Below, in pieces: positions 47,501 through 59,500 of a stretch of 64,000 nucleotides of DNA. Every line of letters starts with the position of its first letter. Position 1 is the first letter of the stretch. This DNA is from Cryptomeria japonica (Eukaryota; Streptophyta; Pinopsida; Cupressales; Cupressaceae), in the NCBI RefSeq assembly GCF_030272615.1, contig NC_081409.1:914860340-914924339 (forward strand), in the 5' to 3' direction. The notes under the pieces were generated by a model, which saw only the letters and a list, made by a program, of their open reading frames with translations, did not search any database and was not told the origin of the DNA. Both the position numbers and the translations under genes were made by a program.

Positions 47501-50500
47501 ATGTAAATTTATGATTTGGGTTGCTCTTATTTTCATGATATATTGTAACTTTAGTTTTATGAACAAATTTGAAATGGCATTGTAATGTAAATTTATGATT
47601 AGGGTTGCTCTTATTTTCATGATATATTGTAACTTTAGTTATATGAACAAATTTGAAATATATCTAGTTGTGGGTTTTCTTGAATATTGTTTTTTTTTCG
47701 GTTGGTAACTACTTTTGATTGGAGCTTGAACCAGTGGGGTCATAGCGGGGGATCCCATCCCCGAGTACATTTCTTGAGGTATTAATACCTCCACCACCTC
47801 CTATCTATTGATGTGTTTTTTATGCATAGTCTAACACAAAATAAAATACCCAAAAGTATCTTATCCTCTCTTGAACAAAGTTAGTCAAATGCTGAAGATT
47901 TGCATAAGGATCACTTGAGATAACTCCAAGGTTCTTGAGTGTCGGGTCACGATGTGTGGATAAGCTCTGTTGGTTGATGTGACTATGGTGGAATCACAAG
48001 GGGACTTACATTGTATACGAATGCTTGAATTGCTAGAACTTGATCATCTGATGTTGCAATCTTGTGATGCTCTCTTTCCTAAACTAACTTGAGTTAAAAA
48101 AGAGGGCGAAAGAAAAGGGTTGAGGAATTCTATCCTAGGACTTAGAATGCAAGAATGATTAGATGGAATCCTACTGGACAAGGTCTCACCATCAAATTGA
48201 ACGATTTGACACAAGCTCAGTGCAATCTTCCAAGGTATAATTCAAAGATGTTCAAATCATTACCATCAAACATTGATTACCATTCAAGTTAATGCATAAA
48301 CAATGGACGTATAACAATTGAAGTTAAGCTCATTCAATGCCAATTGACCACGCAAGGCACACTTACAATCAACAAGAGGCTAGTGGTATGGACTAAATGG
48401 ATTCCACATAAATGCATTCAACAAATTCTTCCATCCAATCTAATTATCATCATCTAACATGAAGATTCAACAAAAAACCATGCACTTTGTAAAGAAACAA
48501 CACATTCCACCATAACTTTAGTGAAAAGGAAGCTTATTTACAACATTTGGCAACAATTTCTGCCTTCTCCTACTTTACTCTAGCTACTATCTGCTATTGA
48601 ACTATTCTTGAACTACTAACTTGTTGTCCTCATTTTTGTTTTAAAAAATGAAGGACCATTACATAAATTTATTGTGAAAAAATGAAAATTTTACTCTATG
48701 GCATGCTTCCCGAGGCAGAATTTCGACTAATCCTTGGACTGGCTTAATCCTCAGTCCATCCTCGAACTACGTTTCGAATTTCGTCGCATTCTGGATTCGT
48801 TTGCTATGTCTTTCTTTCAATTTCGGGTTTTTCCTCCCTGACTGCAGCTGGAGAATTTTCCTTGAACTGCAAGTTTTAATGATTTCCATTGTTTTGGCCT
48901 TTGTAGGGAAATTTTTGGCTAATTACAAGTGCACTTTATTGAAAAATAAAAACTTGTAATTTGCTTTTTATTTCCCCCTTGATGCTTTTTGGCTTTTTCA
49001 GTTAAAATAGGGATTTTTTGGTTAAGTTACAAGTAAACTTGTAATTCTTTTCTAAAACCCCTACTTTAATGGTTTTTGCTTGTAATAGGAATTTTAAACC
49101 CCTATTACATGTGTGCAAGTGAATTATAACTTGTAGGGATTTTATTTTCCCTTTACAAGTGATTTTAAACTTGCACATTTCTCTCCAAAACCCGATTTTG
49201 CCTAGGAATGAGAAAAGTGACATTTAAAACTTGCTATTCTCCCCCAAAAACCTGATTTTGCCTATAAAGTGTATTTTTGAGGATTTTAAACTTGTAATTG
49301 CATTTTAAAAACCCGATTTTTGCCTTATTGATGAAAAAGTGCAATTTTAAAACTTTTCATGTTGCCCAAAAAACCCGATTTTGCCTAGGAATGAGATAAA
49401 GTGCATTCGAACTTGTTATTTCCTCCAAAAAATCCGATTTTCAACAATACATGCAAACTCAAACTTGCTATTTCCTTCAAAAAACCCGACCAGCAAGGAG
49501 AAACGTTTTTGTTGAAGATTTCAAGCAAATTTTTGTGGAGATTTTTTACGAAGGAGAGGCGTTTGGGATTCTTCCCTATTCTTGTGCATTTGCAAACATC
49601 TTTCACGCCATTCTAGGGTTTTAGGAGTTCGATTTATTGTTGGTTTCTTGGTGTCAAAAATGCAAACACGTTTTTACCAAAACCACGTTTTTCTCCTTCA
49701 AGGATGCCACGAATCAACAATCTCTTATCCATGTTGAAAAGTTCTTCCCATTTTCATGAAAATGACATTCTCGAATTTTCCCATTTTTATCCATTCATGT
49801 CACCCATATCCGTACTTTCCATTTTCGTCATTTTCCACAAGTCTAATTCTCATTTTCCATCCATTTCTCCATTTGCAAATTTACAAGTGTACTTGCATTC
49901 GGGTTTTAAAAATCTGATTGCATGTATGCCCTTTCCAACTTGTATACTTGCAAAAATTTCCCCAAGATCCGAAATTGGTCAAAGTCAAGATTCCCCCATT
50001 TCCATTTATTTCCCCTCTTTCTCTCACAAAGTCGTGAAGTTCAAGAGTCGAAGTTTTTCCCATTAGAAGAAGGAAAAATGTTAGTTGCAGCTGAATATGA
50101 TGTTGCCTTAACACTTTTAAGCCTTCATCACAGTATTCCAGGTTGTTCATCAATGTCATATTTGCCGTCATCACCAATTTCAAAAAAGATGAAGTACAAA
50201 TATGACAAGTACCAAAACGAAGTTGTGCCTTCCCAAGTTTCCTCTCCCTTGGATCACATAAGAGATACAAAAATAGGGCATGTGGATATTTCAGAATTTG
50301 TCAAGAGGGTTGAGGATCCACAAGATAGCAATATGCAGTGGCTGTTGGACAGCCATATCCATCACGCATCTTCTTTCTCGGTGGCTGTCTTAGAACCTGA
50401 ATTTGTTCTCGCTTGCGCCCATCACTTTGACAAGGAGACAAGAATCATTAAAAATGATGATGGTGAAGCAATAATCCGCCTTGATGCAGACACAATTGAG

Positions 50501-53500
50501 AAGGCCTTCAGAATACCTCCCGCACCTGTTTACATGGAAATCTCCAAAGAGAGTGCAACTGGGTATTATGTGAAAAGGGAAAAAGACTGTAAACGACATA
50601 TCAATAGGTGGATCCATGAGCCACGAGCCGCCTTCTCGAGGTGGGCAAAGTTGTACCGCTGTGACTTCAAATGGGAAATACGAGACATCATAACCCTCCT
50701 TAGGAGGATAATGGGCCTTGAACATTCTAATGTTTTTGAGCCCTGGATGTACCAGTTCATCATGTTCATAAGGCAGTCCCATCATATATCATGGGGAGTA
50801 GTCATCAGCGATGCTTTGTGTGAACAACTTTCAGCAGTCTCTTCCACCATGACTTTCTACATGAACTCATATTTGGTGTACTTGGCAGCATCGCTTTGAC
50901 ATTTTCCAGGTCTTTCTACCAAGGGTGATTGCTCGCTTATACCGGTATGGGAATATTATGATCAGTTGCCTTTGAGACCCAACAAATTGCATTTTAGAAG
51001 AGTCCAAGATGCATTCTTCGGTTACTTCATGTGTCAGTTTGAGAGAACTCTGAAGAACAAAAGGATATCAGATGAGACATGGGAAAGGGTGAGTGAGTAT
51101 GGATGCTTGTTTCTACAGTTCCCAACCTTCACCTATATGAGAATCGGATGCTATAGTGGGCAGCCATACATGCTTCCTAGATACCCAATTGATAAGATCA
51201 TTCTTATGGAGTTGGGAAGACAAATCGTGGCTGTCCACACTCATCAGTTTGCTAGACATAAGGTTGGAATGGGGATCTCTACAACAAACCCATTAAAAAT
51301 TGGCTAGTATTCTCTTGTCACATCCGTTAAAGCCAAGGCCATGGAGACTGAAATGCAGGAAATTAAGCTCAAAAGGTTTAAGTCCAGAGCTGATTTTGAT
51401 TATCGGGGTATGAAGGAGAAGATCAAAAAATCCTTCGTGCACGTGCATCGCATTGAGGATATCTGGGTAGATCTCTGTATAGAGGTCGAGGTTTTGAAGA
51501 TGGATTACTGCAGGCTCATTGTTGAGCAAGTTGTTGATTTGAATTTGGTGGATATTCGACAAGGGATGATTGACGATGGGCACGTACTTGATCCTGAATA
51601 TATTTCACGAAGGGTTGAGGAAGCTCCACTTCCTTTAATCCAATGGTCGCATAAGGAGTGCATATCCATTCTTGAGAGATTTCAGCCAATCTTGGCTAAC
51701 ACCAATGCTTGGCTAACACCAATGCTTGGCTGAAAAGTAATGCTGTTAGACTCATAAAAATCAAGATTGGAAAAGAAGATGATTCTATGGGACCTCTTGG
51801 ATGTAAGTCTGAGATTCAGGTCGACAACAATGAAGGTGCATCATCTTCGGGTACAAGGATCAAATTGTGAGTTAGTCGGATAGTAGTGCTTCCTCCTAAG
51901 GAAGCGACAGTTCGTGGGAAGGAAAAGTCATGGTTTCATGTCTAGGTGATCGATCTGGTCAATCCAGAAGAAGGGCAGCAATCTGATGATGCTCTCAAGT
52001 CTCCAGCATCGGACTCGCCTCATGAGATTATTACCCCAGTTTCCATTGAGACGCCCCTTTCTCCTCCTGACTTGCTTGTGGATGAATCTCCTCAGAATGC
52101 CATTCCTATTTCGGCATACGAGCCACCTCTTGATCATCAACAAGAGAATGTGTAGGAAGTTCCTGAAGATACTCCTGCTTGTATCCAGCTGTCAGAAATT
52201 GATACCTCCACTTTTGGTTTTGAAGAATTCATGATGCAATCTTCATGCCCATTAGTTACTGAGCAAACCGTGGTCGCCATCCAAACAAATATTCCTCACA
52301 AGATGACCACGATTATTCAAACAGAAACTGCTTCTCCTTTGCCTACAAATGCTACTGAAGGAGAGTTGATAGCTTTACCTCCATGGCTTAGTTCTCTTAC
52401 TCCAAAAAGGAAGAAGCAAAAAATCTCACCTAATGCCTTTGATTATCAGCAACTAAAACAATCTAGATCCAACGTTGCTAAAAAGGCCAAGACTATCTCC
52501 AGAGTAACTGTTGACAGTAACAAGATGAAGGTAGCTGAAATTGTTGAACCCATTGTAGATAAGCCATTTGAAGAAATGTCAGCTGCTGATTACAAAGTTA
52601 CAAGGATAGAATTGGGTAAGCAAACGCATGAGGTGATTAAACATGATGCTCAGTTTTCTGTAGCTTCACTGGTACAACGGTGTGATGAACTTCTAGCAAA
52701 GAAAGATAAGCTAGAAGAGGAAAACCGACAACTTATGACAGCTGTTCATAAAATCACAAAACCTGCTGTTGAAGGGAGTAACTCCATAGGTTCTTCCGGT
52801 TCCCAAGAATCAATTCGTGGAGTGGAAAGGGCTGCTCAGAAGGTACAAGCATTGGATTCGTGGGTTGATCAGCTTCATGATCTATGCGCACAAGTGATGA
52901 AAGACATTTTTCAGATGATGTCTAAGTTGGAAACCGTTGAAGAGAAACTGGATCAGACTTCCGATACTTTCACAAAAAATCTGGAAAGTGTTGAAGATAG
53001 TTTGACAATCTGGCGTACCATGCCCCAACAACAATTGAGTGTTCTATAGGAGCATGCCATCATCTCTTCCAGGGTCATGTACTTGGAATTTGAAGAGCTT
53101 CTGGAAAATAAGGCCCTTGTTCTTAAATCCCTCATTGAGGAGATTGGTGATACAATGAGATTACGGGGTGAAGTTTTCCAAGATAGTCTCTCATTGTGAA
53201 AAGGCCTCTTGCAACATAGTAAGTCAGGATGGAGAGTTGATTCCAGAAGAAGAAGTTCTTGCTGATTTACAGATGAGGATTCATAATGAATGGAGGAGCG
53301 AACAATTCTCGGCCACTTCAATTCAAATGTTGATGAAACACCAAATCTTTTTGCATGAAATCCAGTCCATCCTAGAGAAAAACAGCTCTGCGCTCCTTCG
53401 ATGTCATGATACTATTGTGAAGACCATGGTTGTTGCCAAGAACACCCATGAACCGGATCCCGATGAATTACAAATGATCATCCAAAAGTTTGAAGGATTC

Positions 53501-56500
53501 GTGTCTTCACGTGCTACAACTTAAGTGTTTTTCAACACTTAGTTGTATTTTTCCACATTTGTAATCTTTAGTTGTAGTTTTTCTTTTGACAAGTTACATG
53601 TAAAAGTCTTTTTGTAAAATGCAAGTTAACTCATTACTTGCACTTTTGTATTACATGTAAAACAACTACAAGTTGTGTTCAATTAGGACTGTAGTTGGAA
53701 TAAGTCTTAGTTAGTTATTGAATAAGTCTTGGTGGTTGAGAGAATCTCTCAAGTTAGTTAGGATCCTCCCACCTTTTTCTCAAGGCTCCTCTTCTATAAA
53801 TACTTGAGGGGTCTATTGTAATTTTTATCTTTTGGAAAGCAATTAGTTAGGATCACCATTTAAAAACAATTAAACGGGGCTCACTTATTAAATATTTCGA
53901 TTTAAGTCCAAATTGAGCCTCCAGGGGAAAATCGACTTGGGTTGGGATTGAAAAATCCCTTTAAAAATCATTTAAGTGTCAAAAATTTCCCCACAAGGGA
54001 AAATCGACCTTAGCTTGGATAAAAATCCATGCTCAAATTCATCAAAAATGCACACAAAACTCTCGAGGGGAAAATCGATGGCAGTCTGGATTGAAAATCC
54101 ACACTCCAAACTCACTTCACTTGCAAAAAATACTCCCTGGTGGAAATTCGACCTCAGTCTGGATGAAAATCTAGACTCAAAACTCATCAAAATGCTCTCA
54201 GTGGAAAATCAACTTGGGCATGGACTGAGAGTCTGCACAAAAATCCGCATTAACTTGTCACAAAACATCTTGGTGGAAAATCGACCTAGGCATGGAATCA
54301 TCCTTAACGTTGTCCGCACTCCTAGTGGAAATCGATGGCAGTTTGGAAAAATCCTGACACTTAGCCAAAGTTTAGCACTTCTAGGGGAAAATCGATCCAG
54401 GTATGGATAAACAGTGGTGGAAAATAATAGCCAGTACGGATTTCAGGGGAAACCCATGTGTAGTGTGGATTTTGAGTGGGGGAAAAGGGTGGGTAGTCTG
54501 GAATATGAGGGGAAAATCACCTCTAGTATGGAATTTGACCTTCTAACCCCTGGAATATGGATTTCCCTTAGGAATTTGACATTTTAACCACTCAAAATCA
54601 CCTAGAAACTTCAAATTTAGACTGGACTTAGGCAAATTTTCCAAAATATTGAGCGAAACGCTAAGAAAATATTGGGATAAAGTGCGATATCAACTTAAAT
54701 AATACCTTAGGAGCGAGAAAACAACTCTAAAAGGTCTGAGAATACTTTGGCGCTTTAAAATCACTGATGTGCGTGTTTAAAAACACGTTAACGCTCAAAA
54801 GGTCAACACTCAGGCAAAATTTAGGATCATTAAAATATCAACGTTAGCAACGTGATCCTATAACTTCAAAAACCCTAGACGTCACTAGGCAAACACTAGG
54901 AAACTAGGCAAAACCTCTACTCTAAAAAAGCAAAAAGTGGGGGTCCCCATTTGCAATGGGGTGATGTGTGAAGACGTGACAACACACCCATACATTGGTA
55001 ATTTATGTATTTGCATGACTTGCACACACTACACACAAATTAATCATTTGCCTAGAAATGTCAATTAATTTCTACATGTAATAGCTAATGCTGACAATTG
55101 CAAATAATTCCTTTCTCTGATTAACTGCACTTGTGAATCTTGTGTGAATCCACCTAGGTTGATTGAAATGGGTTTTCGTCCAATCAACCAAGAAGAACCC
55201 AAGGGTATTTGTCCTATGGTTTGCTGAATTGAAAGCACAAGCTCCTAAAGCTATCCAAGAAAATAACAAGTTAAGAATGAAATTGCTTATTGGCTGCCAA
55301 CCCCTTTTATATCCATCTTTGAGAGAATTATTTAATTTAATTTTCTTTTATTTCATTTTTCCACTCATAAAGTGACCCATTTTGTAATTTTCCATTGTTT
55401 TAAAATGTCACTTTATCAAAATAATCAATGTTCAGCTTTTAATTAATAAAATACAAATAATTCCGAGAAGCTTAGGATTATTTAAAATTAATTTTTCTCT
55501 TAAAATACCCGATTTAGCCTATAGGAATAGAATAGGCTAACGGTCTTCGTAAAATGATTCATTTGGAAAATGGGGACGGTACAAGATGAGTATTGCAACC
55601 TTCCACAACATGGAGGGATGCATATTGGTACCATTGAAAGACAAAGAGATGCTGGGTAGAAGGAAATTGAAGAATGCTAGAGGAAAATGTGGTACCAATG
55701 GAGGAAGAGGTTGATCAAGTGCTAAGAATTCTCAACACAGTCAAGTAGGAAAGAGAAGAAACCTTCTCAAGTCAACTATCAACATTTAATAGTTCAAGTT
55801 CAAGAAAGAGCCAATGAGGAACCAAATCTTGTGGAAGATGGTCCCGCAAAATCTGTTTCTAGTGGCGATAACAAGCTCATTGAGCCATTAAATGCCATTA
55901 AATGAAGATTGTTGGCAGCAAGAGGAAGGAGACTGGCACACATGTTGCTGTTGATGAGTCAGTAGGATTGATAGCAGTGTACAAAATTTGGCACACATGT
56001 TGCTGCTGCTGATGAGTCAGTAGGATTGATAGGAGTGAACAAAATTTGTGTTAATGTGTGTCGTGAGACATCATTTCATACAATATCTGTGAGATTCGTA
56101 TTGCTGATGTTTGTGATAATTCTGTTTTTTTAATATCCATCACCGCATATGTATATGTTGCTCACATCTCTTCGTGGAAGTATTGTGCGTTGGCTGCCGT
56201 TATTGTCCGATCTGGATTCCATCCGTTGTCCTCTTCTCTTGATGTCAGTCATGTCACTGTCGTCTTTCCCTTGAGTGTGGTCTTTCATCTTCACTCCGTG
56301 GAGAGTTATAATTCTTTGATTCATTTTATATATCTCTATGTTCTGACTGTGATCGAGTTCAGGCATTCTATCTATGTTATGTATTTTGGTGATTAAGTTC
56401 GAAGGAGGTATTCAGTAGTGACCAAGTTCGAAGGAGGTATTGTTCAGTAGCTTCCGTGTATTGCTTGATCCTTTCTATATAACCTTTGTATGAATGATCG

Positions 56501-59500
56501 ATGTGCAAGATATATGTATGTTGTAAAGGAGGATATATGTGGTACGCATTGTAGAAGTCATTTTTGACTCATTTGGTTGATTGTTAAATTGATAACAATC
56601 ATATCTTACTAAGTGTATCAGCTTTGTATCAGACTTGTTTTGATAATAAAGATATTTTTAGTGTGGCTGGGTTTTTCACCCTCAGGTGGAGGGTTTTCCC
56701 AGGATAAGTTTTGTGTCTTTGTGTTCTTGTAAGAATTCTTGATTCTGATTTCTGAGTTTTTTTATCTTTCTGGTTCAAAATTTAACAATTTGAACATGCT
56801 GCTGATGAATCAATAGGATTATAGAAGTGGACAAAATTTGAGGACGGTGAGATGCTCATGATGAGATGAGTGTTGGTGAAGCCACTTAAGGAAGATAGAG
56901 AGCTGGTGTAGTACTGGAGTCTATTCCACGTAGTTTGCAAGTCTGGGGATGAATCTTGCATGGTAATAGTAGACAATGCTCACATTAAAAAAATTGTCTG
57001 TTGAGATGGTAGAGAAATTGGTGCTAAAGTCAATGGATTAGTGCAGTCCGTAAAATCTGCCTTGGTTGCAAAAAGGACATTGCATTGTGGTGGAGCAGTG
57101 CAAGGTGAGTTTTAACATTGATGCATACAAGGATGAGGTGGTGTGCAACATCATGGCCATGGATGTTTGCCGTGAACACTTAGGGAGGTTTAGGCAGTTT
57201 TATAGAGAGGCATTGCATGATGGTCAAGCTAACATCTATATTCTTGTCAAAGATGGCAAGTAACAATTATTGAATCCTTTGAAGAATCCAAAGGAAGAGT
57301 ACAAGGAAGATTTTTTAGTGATGGCGATCACAAGGGAGATCTTGAGAAAGCAAGAGAGGAGGCTGTAGTTTTTGGAAGTGTCATAGCAAAGGATGTGGTG
57401 CCACAAAAGAGGTTGCATTAGTAAATGCTAGTTAAATTGGAATAATAGTGCACAAAATATGTCCAATAGGCATAGGAGACCTTAGGAGGTATAGAGGTGT
57501 GGAGAGTTGTAGTGGAAAAGTGACATCCGATACTTGTTCAGAAGAGAAAGGGTGATACCACAATAAGTAAAGGAGAAAAAGGAATGAGTGATTGATAGAT
57601 GATCCTCTAGGCGTGGATAGAGTTTGATTGTTAAGGAGCATGGCCACAATGGTTGGCTGGGTGGGAGTGTGGAAAGAAGATTTGGAAGCGAGGATGATCC
57701 TACAAGAGTCATTGCGCAAAGGATTTGCAGAAAACTTGGAAGATAGGAGCCCTCAAAATAGGCCTAAAGAAGATAGGTGCAAAGAAGATAATGAAGATAG
57801 AGAATACACCAATTGTGATGATGGTGCCAAATGTTGCAATGAAGATGTGGCATAAAAATTTCTCCAAGAGAGGACTTACTAAGGAAGGGAGGAGAATTCT
57901 TGAAGTGTTATATGAAGAAGTCATGTTGCAGTTGATGCTGTCAAGTGTGACACAAAGGAGTAGGCAGATGAAGTGGAGCTTGGAAGAAACCCCAAAAGGT
58001 GAAGGCCAAAGATTGGTTGGTGTGGTGAGGCAGGAGTTGCTTGATGAAGAGCAAGTTGGCAGTGGAGCAACTGGATAGCATAATGATTTGACAGTCTTGT
58101 CTAGTAATGAATATGTCCATGAGTTATAAATAATAATAGCAGCGTTTTCTGTTATAAAAGGCAGCAGTCATAACCATTAATCACAATAAAAATAACTGCG
58201 TTCTCTATTCACCAGGTTTTCAAAGTCAATTACACCAATTGTATTCACAACTGTAGATAACTAAATTCATTTTTGAAATAAAAATGGCAAGAATTGTTGT
58301 AGCCCCTTTTTAGATAGACTTTACTGCTATTCAATAATGGAAGATGGAAATATTTACAACTAGTTACATTGTTCAGGGTGTATAGCATGTTTATAAACGT
58401 TTTATAGAAGAATGATAAAAAATAGCAGGTTGGAGGCTTATATAGAGAAAAAATTATTTAAAATATTATTGGTGATGATATCACAATGTATTGGTGAAAG
58501 TTTTGGTCATAGTCAGGAACCCTGCTGAGAAAATAAATATCACAATATTTTAAAGATATCCGCTTCCATGGATTGACCAATGCCCCAGAATGGTGATAGG
58601 ACAAGAGCTGGAAGAAAAAGAAGGATGGAACAAAACAATTTTATAAGTCAGTAGGACAATAGCTTACACAAACTCTCAAATAGTAATCAAGAAGTCAAAG
58701 AGTTACAAAGAGCAAAGTTTAGGATAACTATATGGACAAAGAAAATTGAATGAGAATGACAGTAATACCTCAATTTATGCAACCCCATATATGAGCTCTA
58801 CCAAAAGGATTATTTGGGGCAGAATCAATTGGAAGGAAAGGATGCTTAAAGTCCAGTTGAGGTCAAGATCTTATCAGGTCAGGTGTGCAACCTGTAGATG
58901 AATTAAACATTTGTAGGAAAGAACTTATCTGCCTTTTATGTGAGGGTCATAGAAACAGAATGTCACTTTATGATGGATTTTACTGCCTATGATGATATAC
59001 ATGTCAAGGATGTTGATATCCTGAGGGTTGATTATATGCCTTTTCTCACTGAAGTGGCAAGACTTGCAAAAGAAGAGGCATTTCTATCAAGATTACAAAA
59101 TTAAGGATAGAAACTCTGACGTGATGTGTAACCACAGCACTGCAAATTTGGTTTCCTTGCCCTTAATACACTCTGTGCACTCCAAACTTGCTTTATACCC
59201 TGGCCATGGCTTTATAACTTGGCCATGGCTTAGACTATTACTAAATCATTTTTATTTCTATCTTCGCTTAACTATCTTTCTCTGCTCTGTCCATGCATCT
59301 TGTAAACCAGCAGCCATATCAATTGACCATATTTGATGGCTTATACACTGAGAAACTGCAAGGAGACCACAAAGATATCGAATGACCCCAAAATCTCATT
59401 GAAAGGTTAAATTCTTCCTAATGCACTCTAGCTTTCTTCACTAGAAATGCTTCCCTTTGGCAAATGGCTAATTCACTTCCCATTTCTTCACGGACATTAC

